Positions 1-12,254 of a DNA stretch of 64,000 nucleotides are shown in pieces. Made by a program: the position numbers and the translations under genes. The stretch spans positions 72,818,619 to 72,882,618 of the forward strand of contig RSEF01000001.1 of the NCBI GenBank assembly GCA_003993805.1, written 5' to 3'. Positions within the stretch are counted from its first letter, which is position 1. Every line of letters begins with the position of its first letter. Source of the DNA: Himantopus leucocephalus (taxonomy: Eukaryota; Chordata; Aves; Charadriiformes; Recurvirostridae). Under the pieces are notes generated by a model. That model saw only the letters and a program-made list of their open reading frames with translations. It had not been told where the DNA came from and did not search any database.

Positions 1-291
1 CAAAGTGAAAAAGACATTGTGTCATCAAACAACACATTTCTTTTGCAATGGATTCATAGATAATTCTTTGTGTCAGAATATGGTTTTAACTACCTTTACT
101 GTTGGGAATCTATGAGCCAGACTTCTAAAGACAGTGGTGACTCCACATAAAATCTGCACATATGATGTTTAAGTCAAACTTCACCACTCTCAAGTCTCTG
201 TGTACCCAAAGGGGGACATCACAGAACAAACAAAAGCCACCCCACCTAAACGACCCTAGGAAACTGGAAGGATGTGTGCTTCTCAAAACAT

Positions 292-883
292 TTATGAAAA
301 CCCTGCAAGTACAGTTGTGTATATAGCAACAGTGGCACACTCTACGGGACTGTGCAGTGCCCCATTAACCAGGATCCCTAGGAAGGCAGAGAAGAGACTT
401 TCATGGGGCTCAGCACCATCAGTCAGGATGGGATGTGGGCGGCAGTGAACCAGAATGAACGAGCCCTGCCAGACCACCACAGCTCCAGCCAGCCTGTTCT
501 GCACCACGTTTCTCAGAGCTTCAGGTTTTTCATAGGCTTACTAGTGAAACAAAAAGGCTCGGCTTAGAAGGTCCAAGAGGCATGATCTTGCGCTCGAGCT
601 GACGAATGCCCTCAAATGGCAGAGCACAGTCATAAGGTGCCGCAAGAGCCAGAAGGATTTTCTTCACCTGATCCAACGCTGGCCAAGCCAACCCAGACTG
701 CCTCTGCAGAAAGCTAATCAGCCATCTCTGTACCACACTGCCCCATAACACTGTTTTCCGAGCTGGCCCCGCTGGCAGGAGTTGCCCCTTTCCTGCAAAA
801 GATTGTCCAGGTCAGTGAATCCAAGCCACCCCCGCAGAGTTTTGCAAGCATTGGTTTCCCTTTACAGGATGAATTGGAAGCCT
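292..883 (-). CDS. Exon-like open frame with one frameshift, product not recognised
   Basis: Seen: on the minus strand one frame is open from 893 down to a TGA at 530-532 (about 120 codons). A second frame, closed upstream by a TAA at 538-540, is open down to a TAA at 292-294 (about 80 codons). The frames meet within about 10 bp, so one small indel would join them. The upstream edge has an acceptor-like TTTTCAG with exon start at 883; a second such site lies inside, near 800. The segment is richer in G+C and CpG than its surroundings. The predicted protein is rich in Leu, Val and Ala, with no signal peptide or catalytic motif I recognise. No AATAAA lies in the 291 bases downstream. Inference: terminal exon with a sequencing or real frameshift, or a gene relic. 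I cannot assign a family. A chance pair of open frames is less likely but possible. Confidence 0.35.
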
Positions 884-895
884 CTGAAAACTGCT

Positions 896-3189
896 AACAC
901 ATCACTGGGAGCTGTGACAAGATTTCACAAAGCATAGCTTGGAAGGAAAAATTGGGGAAAGGAGAGTGGAATTAAATATTTTTGGTATATTTCTAGTATT
1001 ATGCTATCATATGTCTCTGCCCCAATGTAAATTAGAAAAGACTGGCGATATACAGAACCCAGAAATTTATAATGCTGTATCTCTTAAAAGAAATCGATTA
1101 GGACAGAATTCAAAGAAAAACGATCAACTTAACTCATCATGACTCTGCTGTTTGTTACACAAATAGCACCAAGACAGTGTGTTGTGTATTTACATGCACA
1201 TACACCTAATTGCACACCAGTGCTGATGATTTTCAGAACACTCCAGGAAATGGAGATGGACTTTTGATTTAAAAGACTGTCCAAAACCCCTAGGCTGCTT
1301 TCAAAATAGCAACTCAGAGGTTTTTTTTCAGGGCTATTCAATCCATTTTAGCTAACATGCTCCAAGCAATTTTATGAAGGTCTGTTCAGCAGGAGCAGCG
1401 TTGCAGCTCAGCTGGGCCGGCCATGTGTGGCATTGCCATCTCACAGCTGCGAAACACAGGCACGTGCTGAAACTGTGCCCAGAGAGACCAGAGGAACAGT
1501 AATAGATGTGAGATAAATCAAGTATCAGGTTCCTCATCAGCCATGTCTAGGGTAAAGTCCACCACTTACGCTGTCCTGATTAAATACATGTGCTAACGAC
1601 AGAGAGTTTATAAAGGTAAAGAAAATTGGAAAAAGAAATAATGATGTAGTATAACAGAAAATATTTGAATTCCTGCCATTAAAATTTCTTCCAGATATTA
1701 CCTAGCGTGCTGTAATTTATTACTGTAAAATTCTCGTGGATACTATGCAAGACTCAAAAATTCAACACAGACTAGGTTTATAGAGCTGTGTTTAAAAAAA
1801 AAATAATCACGTGGGTGAAGTAAAAGTGTTAAATGTTTAAAATATTTGACTTCATGGAAATACAGCAAACAATTGAGACAGCTCTACTGTCATAGCAGTA
1901 TATTTATTAGGAGGCTAGTCCCAGTGGGTGAAAAGGTTAAATGTCTGAGCCACTGCGAGAATTACAGGAGGCAGGAAACTATTTCATTAGATCCCAAGAT
2001 AATCATGTTTCACTGCTGACCCTGGCAATACAGCACAGAAAATGAATAATATTAGAATGACAGCACACAGCAACCCTTGGTGACAAAGAATAGGTATATT
2101 TGGAAATAAAAGCAAGGACTTCAGCTTTTAACTTCAGCGAAATATCACATAGGAAAGTCTAGGGTTTTGGCAAGGTTGAAGTAAGAAGACAACATATTTT
2201 CGGTAGAAAAAGAAAAATGCCATTTGTTGAAAGCCCTGATGGACTGGGCTTCTCAGGACAAAAAGCACTGAAAATAAAGACAAAAAAGTGGCCAGATTTC
2301 ATCTTGTGATACCATCGTAAAATCTGCTATTATTCAGACTGAGATTATGTGCTCAACATGGAGCAAGGTTTTATATGGTCTAATCTCCTGGGCAGTGCAC
2401 GACAAATTGTGGTAACAATTATTAAAAACTGAATGATTCTTACTTGTAACTTGCATTGCTGGAAATGTTTTCTACATAAAAGATTTTAAATGATGGCATG
2501 GAGAAGGGCATCTCTAATGAAAAACTGTTCATAAAGAAGTCATTTATTAGCTGCCTTGTAGAGGCATCACCTATGACAGACATCCTGATTTTAGGAACGC
2601 TTATCTCTTGCTTTGGAAAACGGTAAGTTAAGTACCTGGAAACACACTACCCACTTGATATCTCTAAGGAGAAGTAGCACTGCACATGAGCTACAAGCCT
2701 GTTTCAGCAGGGACCTGGGCAAGCCGCTTCCAAGAGACTGAGAAGGTCACTCAGGTCCTGTGACTGGCCACCTTCTTTGTCTATCACACCTCTAAGAAAC
2801 CCAGACTTTCTTCCTGTACCTTCTTTTCAACTGTGTTGTGACTACCGCTATGTTAAAGAGGGGATGAAAGAAAAAACAAAGAACGAAACAGAGAGGAACA
2901 CATTTCTGTCCTTTCATTTCTGCTTTAGATAGAAATGACTACTTGTAAACTACTCCCATTTAATCTCAATTGAAGCAGACTCATCTACTTCGTCTATCAA
3001 AAAAGATGTAGTTTACCTAAAGACGCAAACCTATTTCAAGGCTAAAAAAAACACTATGAAACAGAACTATTTAATCAAAACGGGAAGATATTAAGTTAAA
3101 GTTAGACAAGTCCAAATGAGAAATAGCATGAATATTTTAAAGAGTGACAGCAATGGAACAAATCACTAGCAAGAACAGCAGCTTCTTCA
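896..3189. other. Non-coding stretch, nothing identified
   Basis: AT-rich sequence with no recognised repeat, RNA gene or convincing open frame. One exon-like plus-strand segment (about 2553-2620) has an acceptor-like TTGTAG before it and a GTAAGT donor after it. With no identifiable product it is treated as chance. Confidence 0.5.
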
Positions 3190-3242
3190 ACGTTAAAATT
3201 GTAGAGTCATTGTGCTATAACCTGAAAAGGACAAAAATACCA

Positions 3243-3646
3243 GTATCACAGCAGTATTTAGATAGAAGTTAACAAGAAGTTATAAGGAAGAATCTGTCTA
3301 GGTATACCCATATGTATGCATATAAACATATTCTTTTAATACTGCTGCATAGCACGCATTTCCAAGGGAACCTGAGAAATCTGAGAATACCAAAGAACGA
3401 AGGAATATCACATCATAAATAAATGAATAAACAACCTGACTAANCGTATCACAGCGGTATTTAGATAGAAGTTAATAAGAAGTTATAAGGAAGAATCTGT
3501 CCAGGTATACCCATATATATGCATATATACATATTCTTTTAATACTGCTGCATAGCACGCATTTCCAAGGGCACCTGAGAAATCTGAGCATACCAAAGAA
3601 CAAAGGAATATCACATCATAAATAAATGAATAAACAACCTGACTAA
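3243..3646 (+). repeat. Direct duplication flanking a single N (assembly join)
   Basis: 3243-3443 and 3446-3646 are two 201-bp copies with no indels and 8 substitutions (about 4 percent). The left copy ends immediately before the N at 3444. This is the signature of overlapping contig ends that were abutted and not merged. Confidence 0.85.
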
Positions 3647-3840
3647 AAACCCCCTTGCTGACACCAATCAAAGAACCCAACAGACATGATGAGGACTCAG
3701 TTAATAGCTGGAGTCCCTTGTCTTCTCTGCTCTACACAAGTGATCCTGGCCAGGCCACTTAGCACACACATCTGGGTGTACCCATTACACAGGTATGAGA
3801 GCAGGAGTTATAATTATGAAAAAGTGAGTGCAAGTGCATT

Positions 3841-3882
3841 AATTATTTAACCAATTAAGTTAATTATTCAACCAGTTAAGTT
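3841..3882 (+). repeat. Two-unit 21-bp tandem repeat
   Basis: Units 3841-3861 and 3862-3882 are AT-rich and differ at two positions (T/C and A/G). No N separates them, so this looks like a real local duplication. Confidence 0.75.
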
Positions 3883-4162
3883 AATTTCGTGAAATAATTA
3901 TCACCTTCCTTCTTCCAATGAAGTTTCTCATTGAGTTTTGCTACACTAAGTTCCTCCGCTGTGATGGGTGATCTACAGATAAACAAGCCGATGAAAATAG
4001 GCACCTCTGTCACGAAAAAAAACCCCACCCAAAAAGCAAATCAAAATAATCTGATGGCACATTTAGACTGCCCATAAGAGACTGCAAGAAACACCATTTC
4101 ATTGCTCTTTTCCTTCAGAACTGGGCCCACAGAATTGTTCCTGGTCTGTATCAGTACACATG

Positions 4163-4169
4163 GAAGTAT
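4163..4169 (+). repeat. Left candidate target-site duplication of CR1
   Basis: GAAGTAT occurs here and again at 4551-4557, immediately outside the CR1. The related copy B carries a single GATGTAT at 9376-9382, as expected for an unoccupied site. Confidence 0.6.
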
Positions 4170-4550
4170 ACAAACCTGGTTTGTTCAGCCTTCAGAAAAG
4201 AAGGCTTAGAGAAGACCTTATCACCACATTCCAGTATTTAAAGGGCATCTACAAAGAAGATTGAGACTCCCTTTTTACAAGGAGTCACATGGAAAAGACG
4301 AGGGGTAATGGGTACAAGTTACTCCTGGGGAGATTCCAGTTTGACATAAGAGGAAAATTTTTCACAATGAGAACATTCAGCCATTAGAATCATCTCCCCA
4401 GGGAAGCAGTGGATTCCAGATCATTGGACAATTTCAAGATTCTGCTGGACAGGGTGCTGGGCCATCTTGTCTAAACCATACTTTTGCCAAGAACATTTGG
4501 ATGAAGTGATCCTTGAGGTCCCTTTCCAACCTGGTATTCTATGGTTCTAT
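4170..4550 (+). mobile_element. 5'-truncated CR1 non-LTR retrotransposon, 3' end
   Basis: CR1 is the dominant LINE of bird genomes and copies itself by target-primed reverse transcription. Most copies, like this one, are 5'-truncated and carry no functional protein. The sequence follows the familiar CR1 tail: TTGTTCAGCC near the start, an AGTATTTAAAGGG block, GAGGGGTAATGGGT, and a 3' end of CTTTCCAACCTGG followed by ATTCTATGGTTCTAT, the imperfect 8-bp repeat typical of CR1 ends. The reading frame is broken. A 7-bp flanking repeat (GAAGTAT) lies at 4163-4169 and 4551-4557, and joining the flanks reproduces the arrangement at 9361-9400. Divergence from my memory of the consensus suggests a moderately old copy. 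Subfamily not assigned. Confidence 0.93.
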
Positions 4551-4725
4551 GAAGTATTGTCCTATTATCATTAAAAGGAAAATGCATTTCAAGTATTTGA
4601 TCTTAAGTTTGGTGTATACACTTTGTTGCTCTGGTTACCTACTGCTAAAGACTAGCTGTAAAGCTTGGATGAAACAACCGATGGAGAATGTGGACAGTCT
4701 AAGCAATTAAGGACTGATGAAAGTC

Positions 4726-7700
4726 TCTGGGAAGGAGAAAAAAAACAATAATCTCACTGTCAGTCTGCAGCCGTGTCAACAGCCTAAGCGATTAATGGAA
4801 AGGAAGTTGTTCTGCTTTCACTGCTTCACTGTAAGTTAGTTTCAAATGTCCAAGTAATCTACATGATTGAAAGTTACAAAATTACCCAAGGGATGGTGAC
4901 CTGACCAATAATACTCAGGAAATACCCAGGAAAGATAGATTGAAAGGATCTCCATCCTTTGTCTTGTCATCTCAAAACCAGGTCTTGGTTAGAAGCACAA
5001 GGCTCTCAGTGGGGTCTCAGTCCATGGACAGAGGATTATTTTTTTTAATGGCAGTTAGAAAATGCAGAGTGATTTTTTGAGAGCATTAAAGTTAAGATGA
5101 AGTGGAGAATCAAGTTAGGAACATCTGAAATGCATCAGAGTCTTTGGACACCAGGGCATAAGTAAAGGAGCCAAAAATAGGAGCTGGAAAATAAGATTAA
5201 AAAAAAGCTGAAATCATTATTAAAAACAGAAAGCCTGAAGCCCTAGAGCCGGAGTTGTGGAAGTTGCAACACTAGGTAGAGGAATACAAAGTCAAGGAAT
5301 GTAATATAATAGCAGAAAGATCGTGAAGAGCAACTGTGTTAAAGGATGTCCAGGAAAAGAAGGGTTCAGTAGAAAAAGGGGTAGCTATCTTTTTCAGTGA
5401 GAGAACACAAGAATTAAATAGAAAAAAAAAAAGAAATAAGTGAAGCACAGGCTGCGATTCAAGTAATGCTGGAGGTGAAGAAGAATCAGGAGGAGACTGC
5501 TGATCACATATTGGGTAACGAGCAAATACCAGCTCCAGAAAGTTAGCGTACTAAGAGCCACAAAAGTTGGGGAAAATTCAAACAACTGGAACAGAAATAT
5601 CTAGTGTGACTCACATTTCGCAGGACTCTGAGTGTCCTGGAGAACGTAGTACATGNCTGGGTAATGAGCAAATACCAGCTCCAGAAAGTTAGTACACTAA
5701 GAGCCACAAAAGTTGGGGAAAATTCAAACAAATGGAACAGAAATATCTAGTGTGACTCACATTTCGCAGGACTCTGAGTGTCCTGGACAACGTAGTACAT
5801 GCTCTCCCTGAACTCCATTAGAAAATAAATAAACCGAATACAAAAACTTTGTGACAGAGCACATTATTAAATACAGAGAGCCAGGGATCATGAGCAAAGC
5901 AGAAATGAGCAAATTATTACTGAAATGAAATTAGATGCCAGTCAAGTTAGAACTGTACCAAATTATATTAGGCGTTTAAACAGGGAGACATGAGTGATTT
6001 GCAATGGAAGGGTAAAATATAGATCAAAATCAAATTGCTCAAGCAACCAGAATAGTAGATGACAGGGTTGCGCTAAATTCAGAAATGCAAGCTAATCCAA
6101 TAACTAAAAATGAGCTAATAAGGTGGACTTGATGAGTCTTGCAGTGCTTTAAAGGCTTTGCTATATTATCGAGATTGCCTTAGTGTTATACATCCCTTAG
6201 ATCTCTCATTTTCTTACTGCTCTTCACAAAGCAGCAGCTACTGGGAGCTGCAGCCATGTTTGTGCTCAAGAACAAGAGGGACCATGATTATAATGAAGAT
6301 AGCTTCAAACTAACAGTATATGAAGGATGAAGTCACCTCTTAAAGGTGATTATTGCCCCACCAGATAACAGCAACTAGCTTGGGTCAGCTTGTAGGTAAC
6401 TTCTGAAGGACCAAAACATTTTACAGGACGACTGTGAGGTGAACTTCTGCGTACTTTTTTAATAAGGATGAAGAAGAGCCTATTTAAGTGGTAATCTATT
6501 ACAATGAAGACCTAGAGAGTCATGCAAAATTCATGGATGAAGAGGAAACCAGAATAAAAAGATGTGGATATCTTGTAACCTGCATTAAAAGACTGACCAT
6601 GGGTACCAGGAACAGAAACACTGGGAGTAATTAGAAGGATGGGGAGAAGATACAGCTGAGAACAGAAACCAGCGCTTTAGTGAAGAGGCTCAGTGAAAAA
6701 TATAAGGACATGAAGTACTGAAGACCACGGGTAAAGCAAAAAAACTTTTATGATCAGATTAGGATAGCAGTAATTGTTATTTTGGGAGGGCAGAAAAACT
6801 AAATAAACCCTAGCCACAACCACCCCTTTATGTTAACTGATTCCAGGGCCAGAGTAAGTACTATTTAACAAGCTTGAGTACCAAAGGGAATCAGAGGCAC
6901 TACATAGACAGGAGATGTAGTTCACAAGCTGACCACGAGCAAATGTGAAGGGCCTGGTGCTACAGAAGCTAAGGGCAAAAAAAAAAAATAGGTAATTAGC
7001 AAGGAAAAAGGACCACCGTGTGTTCAACTGAAGACGGACCCAAAGGAACACAACAAGCCATACTAGGTAGCTTGTTGTTAAGGGACAATAACTTGGTGCT
7101 GATTTAGCTAACAGATGTCAAGTGAGGTTAGTGGGAACTGGATTTCCACGGTTCACCCACATCGGGCAATAAGGGCGCCCAGCCCAGAAGAAAACCAGAC
7201 ATGGGAACAGTGAAGTGAAAGTACTTACTACTGGTCCAGTCCCAGTCCCGCAGTGCCAGTACAGATATCAAACAGGGGCTGAGACAAGGGGTTGGGGTTC
7301 ATCAGTGACAGTTTAGGTCACCAAGTGGCGTGTATCACTGTGCAGCAGCCCTGGGCTATACTGGGCTCTCCAGTCTGGCCACTGCTGCAGCAGGCAGTAG
7401 ACTGAATCCTAAATACACCGAATAGTCCCAAACCCAAAAGAATGAGCCCTAAACCTTTTTACTCCACAAACAGCTCCCGTTGCAGCTAAAACACTATGAA
7501 TGTTGGAGGGGCAAAACAGTGTTCAGCAATACATTTAGCAAACTTAGAAGCATAGAATGGTTCAATAATAATTTATAATAATTTGAAGAAATACTGTTTT
7601 ATTAACGCGCTACTGGCTTTCCTAAGTGCACCTGCTCTTTGTCCACCTACCATGGTCCAATTATACTCACACAGATAACTAAGCGATACCCACCCAGCGT

Positions 7701-9015
7701 ACCAGCTGGTAATATTCAGAGATGGTTAAAAATAAAGATCAATAGGCTAACTGGACCGTAAAAAACTGATAAAGGTACCTTGCAAATTCTGATTTAATCT
7801 GAATTTAAAAAGCAAGACCCAGACAGGGAACAGCTTTCCCTGTGGCATAAAGCAGATATTATGGTGTTACATGGTAAAACCCTTTCAAGCAGACTGGAGG
7901 TGGAGTAGTAACACAAGTAACTGCCAGAACACCTTTTATCTCCCTGCTATAGTACATCAAGGGCAGCAACTTTGGGGTGAACCTAAACAGTAGCCACAAC
8001 CCCTCAGTATCCAATGAAGCTATAAGAATTAAATAATTGCTCTAGCAGGATGATTAGATCTCTGGGACATCACAACTACTCAAAACCACTGTGGAGAGTT
8101 AGGTGTTTCCCATTTAGCGTACAGAGTTATTTTTGATATAAATCAACTCCGGTCACAGTGAACTTAAATTTCCAAATAGCTCAACTGGAACAAATGCCAG
8201 GCAAGGCTTTTTCACACAGTGGAGTGAGAAATACCTAAAACCAAAATGGAGAGGTAAAGACCCAAATTTGTCATCAGGAAGCTTGAGAGTTGTGAGCGGG
8301 CTATTAACTACTATAGATCTCAAATCTATTTGGAGTAAGTGATCAAAGCTGAGCTTAAAGTTTTTCATGTGCTGAAAGCTTTCTTACAGCAGAAAAAGTT
8401 TCATGACTTAGTATGTAACCAAGCAGAGTCACTGCTCTTGAACAAGGCTGTGTCCTCGTTAGCTTCAAACAGCAAGAAGAATGCCTGGAACATGACCTGG
8501 CCTATGTGGTGTGCCAATAGGAAAAGGTTTTTACAAAATAGAGTATTTGGACATTGGAAGCAGCAAAACTAAGCTAATTAAATATAGAAATGTCCACCTT
8601 GATAAACTATACTGATGGAGAACTGTAATGTAAGTGATAATGTTGGTGCAAACGGAGAATGAACGGTAATGTCCGGGTGTGGGAGCACCAGAAGATGCAA
8701 GGGGAGGGCAATAGAAAGGCACAAGCCAACAGCAGGTCCATCAAGATCCGAGTACCTCTTAATGCCACTTCTCAAGATACATAGTTCAGAAAGACGGGGA
8801 CTCAAGTCTAATGGCTTGATAAAGGTGGGGTTGGCACCTCAAGATACCCGAATAACAATGCAGAGGGCAGCATGGAAATCCTAACAGTTTATAAACTAGA
8901 GTTTATAGATAATCAGTCAATGCAGGCCAGAGGGACGTGATTTGACCAACCAGATTGATAAGACAACAATTATCGGAAGAGGTCACCATCAAAGAGGAGA
9001 TTGTTGCAACCTGAA
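4726..9015. other. Non-coding stretch, no element identified
   Basis: Mostly A-rich on the plus strand, with many short frames that break quickly. An exon-like minus-strand bit near 7226-7275 (a polypyrimidine tract before CAG, then a GTAAGT donor) and a 77-codon plus-strand frame at 8339-8572 were examined and match nothing I recognise. An old, decayed retroelement interior is possible but unsupported. Confidence 0.4.
5512..5801 (+). repeat. Direct duplication flanking a single N (assembly join)
   Basis: 5512-5655 and 5658-5801 are 144-bp copies with about 6 substitutions and no indel. The N is at 5656, directly after the left copy. Same assembly signature as at 3444. Confidence 0.85.
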
Positions 9016-9495
9016 AAGAATCAAGTTTAAACTCATGCCAATAATATTGCTGTAATTTGACTTGTTATGACCTGTCTATAGAGGGATATTATATGTATCC
9101 TTTTATCATTGCTATGTAACATTAATTTCCAGCTACCCTAAGAAATCTGGGAATCCAAAATTAATACATGATCAATAAGGTATTATGACTATCTTGAAAA
9201 TCCAGAAAAAGAAAAGGAACCAAGAAATCACATCTTGACCACTTTGACAGAAGCAGCAGAGCTGCCTCTAGACTGTCCATATGAGGCTGCAAAAACCACC
9301 ATTTGGTCGCTCCTTTTCATCAGAACTGGATATGTGGTCAGTACTATGATATCCTGGTCTGTATTGGTACATATGGATGTATCGTCCTATTACCATTGAA
9401 AGGGGATAGATATGTATTTCTAATATTGGGGCTATGTTTGCCTGGTCAGTCTGTTCACCTGTCCTTTGAAGACTGGTGGTAAAGTTTGGGTGCAA
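9016..9495 (+). repeat. Unclassified dispersed repeat, copy B (no CR1 inside)
   Basis: Collinear with parts of 3190-4650. It begins around the AACCTGAAAAG block, continues through TTATATGTATCCTTTTATC and the AGAAATCTGGGAATCC block, then through the segment at 9253-9495. Copy B lacks the CR1 and the 3647-4050 segment of copy A. Its downstream side runs directly into an old CR1 tail (9496-9625), so the repeat may itself be an upstream part of an unfamiliar CR1 lineage. That link is conjecture. Confidence 0.5.
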
Positions 9496-9625
9496 CAAAT
9501 GCATTAGTCAAACATAAGCTCTTGGGCTCAACAGAGAGATTACTATGAAATTTTATAGCCTGCATTTAATAGCAAATTAAGATAGTTAATATAACGGTCT
9601 CTTCTGGCCTTCAGATTTATTCTGC
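9496..9625 (+). mobile_element. Old CR1/L3-like LINE 3' tail
   Basis: Matches the 3' end of ancient amniote CR1 elements: TTAGTCAAACATAAGCTC, then TTGGGCTCAA, a degraded TATAGCCTGCATTTA stretch, and the terminal GGTCTCTTCTGGCCTTCAG. The same landmarks appear in the larger copy ending at 47153. Heavily diverged and not functional; the 5' boundary is uncertain. Confidence 0.6.
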
Positions 9626-12236
9626 TCTTAATAGTCCTGGCCTTTTTAAAACACATCTGAAAGCAGCTCATTATCCCTTCTCTTCATAAATTTAACACTG
9701 AAAACCCTACACGGGTAACTACTGAGCTGACTCCAGTTAACAGAAAGCAGCAGTTTAATATCATAATTATACTGACACTGTCACTATCCTCAGAAGCCTA
9801 TCTTTTAGCTGAGATACTAACATAAGTCATAAGCAAAGAACACTTCCTGAGTAGAAGTCGGATATCATCAACGGGTTTCACAGAAAAGAGTTAAAAGTTA
9901 GACAGGGGTTACAAGCTAGGCATAAAAGAAACTATATTGTAAACTCAGGAAACTTTTATGTAAACATGCTTATTTCACATTACCTCCTGTGTGTGTCAGT
10001 CCACCTCTCCACTACTTGACTAAGTTATTTATTCATTAACTAATAAAGGTTATTTTTCCTCTTAGATAGCTGGAACTTATAGATACCACCTCAATATAAG
10101 TAATAAATAACAGCATACTGACAGGAACGTGTTATTCACTTGGTCAGGAGGATGGTGGAGACAGATCAATGTTCATTTTATACACTAAGTAGATACCACA
10201 ATGATCACAGCTTTAAACATCACCACATCATTTGGATAATGTTTTTCAATACCAAAGTGAAGACACTAGCCAATGTTTTCAAAGAGTATCGGGTATCTAT
10301 GTTTATATACCTCAAAGGCCTTTGAATCTTAAAAGGCAGGAGCCCGGTGCTTTTTAAGTATCAAGTCCCTTGTAACCTAGTTTCAAACTGGGCACTCGTA
10401 AGTAATTTATTACTGTTATTTTGGAAGCTTCCTGGAAAGATTAATTGTAGTTAGTATTTCCCGTCAAAAATGGAGCAGAAAGCCTTCTCTAGATCTGGGA
10501 CACTTGATATTTTTAAATGCAAAAAGCATACTAACCTTTCAGTTTGAAGAGGAAGGAGCCTGGGATCTGATAACAGGAAAGAATCAAAATCCCTTCCATA
10601 CACTCATCTTGACAATCCAGGGCTGTGTAAACATTTTCTTATTTCTCAAAATAAGGGATCCTATTTATCATACTTTGATTTTGTTGTTTAAATTATCAAA
10701 TTGGATCTATCAGTGTTACTGTCTTCAACCCACTTGATTTAATGTTCTATGGAATTTTTGTTACCAGTAGTGCTGAAACAAAAGTTTTTATTCTATTTTT
10801 AAACAGACACATGCTGTAAGCGTTACTAACAGCAATGGCAGGAAATTACTGATGTTTACACTTTAAAAGAACAGCCACATACTCTTTATAAGTGAGATGA
10901 CATAAAACATTTAGCTTAAAAAAAAAAAAGCCAGAAACTTTACATTCCCTCTTTCTCTTTGATTCTTTTATTATAATAAATTTTTACTTTGTAAGTAGTT
11001 TGTGTGTGTACAAATCATCGGTGAGTGCTGCAATTTTATATTTTTACTGACTTGTCAGAATGCTTCAGAAAATCCACATAATTATTTTAAGGTAAATCAC
11101 ATAGACAGGAAGGACAGAAATGCTACCACATTTCTCTGTTGAAACAATTGTGGTCCAAGTACACAAAATCATAACAGTCAAATTACAGAGCTAATTTTAA
11201 TGCTGCTGAAATAGCCTCCTGATTTGCAGAAAATATCCATGTTTTTCACCCAAAGTACCGTGGATGTCAACCGTGACTATTACTCAAACCATAAGGGTTA
11301 GTGCATTTCTGTACGCAGAATTTAAATTGGCAAACCCCTATAATAAAGAGCAGTTTTGAGATAAACTAATTGGATTTTGAGCTGTTAAAACACTGACAGT
11401 GAGTGATGGCCTGGCTGCTTTCCCTATTATTTCTGCTGAACCAGAAAGAAACCCTTATGTTAATAACAGTACATTACTAGAAGCATTTTAAGATAAGACA
11501 CTACCTGTAATAAGGAACACGCATTAGTGCAATCTGAAAGTACTTTACAGTGGCCACTGAAAGATCAGCAGATGATGGTGTGCTAAAAGCTGTACTGGTG
11601 ACATTCAAGCTGGGGTTTATTGTGAAGGACAGTGTTGAAGTTACAAGGCTTCCCAAAAGCTCTTACATAATTTGTATAAAAATACATTCAAGCACAATCA
11701 GTAATTGGTGCAAAAATAGAAATCCAAAACAAACATGAGCTTGAAATGGGCCAGAAAAAAAAATAATGATGCTGTTTCCACTTTTTCAGAGTGGTCCCAC
11801 CCGCTTTTACACAAGTATTATTCACAAGCAGGTACTTAACACAGAAATGATGTAAGGAAGACACAGTCAGTTTCCCTAAAATACAGTTTAACAATGAGCT
11901 GTAGAGGTTTTTGCTATTTATTTTTTCACGGCAGTTCTCCACTTATCAGTCAGTGGAGCTTCCATCACTGACCTTTGGGCATTATTCTGTAAAGTAACAC
12001 ATAGACTTTTTTCCACTAAGTTTCTAGGATAAGCTTTCTTTGTTTTCGCTCCAAGTGGTTCACTCAGCAGGAGATGGGTAGTAGCCATGAGGAAAGCAGA
12101 ATGGAAAAAACAATAAATTATATTTTGGACTTGAATACTGTGTCACAGGCATTTGCCATATTTTCAGTAGTCACAAAATCAGAGACTAAAAAAAAAAATC
12201 ATCTCACTTGTTTAAAAACTAGATAATTCTACTACA

Positions 12237-12254
12237 ACATGTATATATACATGT
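12237..12254. repeat. Perfect 18-bp AT-rich palindrome
   Basis: ACATGTATATATACATGT is its own reverse complement. It can form a short cruciform. No function is implied. Confidence 0.8.

Larger units (their letters stand above)
3190..4725 (+). repeat. Unclassified dispersed repeat, copy A (interrupted by CR1)
   Basis: Seen: two blocks here match 9016-9495 in the same order and orientation. Block 1 is about 3190-3646, sharing the core GAGAAATCTGRGAAT with about 9144-9158 in slightly altered form. Block 2 is about 4050-4169 plus 4551-4650, sharing CCTGGTCTGTAT and GTCCTATTAYCATT. The 3647-4050 segment has no counterpart in copy B, so it is either an insertion here or a deletion there. Copy A is further interrupted by a CR1 (4170-4550) and by an assembly duplication around the N at 3444. 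I do not recognise the family: no terminal repeats, RT motif or transposase frame is visible. Block ends are approximate. Confidence 0.5.

Noticed and set aside
2553..2620. Plus-strand exon-like segment with GTAAGT donor
   Set aside because: Two frames are open over only about 68 bp, no partner exon was found, and such combinations arise by chance in 64 kb.
7100..8900. Possible decayed retroelement interior on the minus strand
   Set aside because: A few short exon-like or retroviral-looking stretches were seen, but no ordered set of motifs, no LTR pair and no intact frame supports it.
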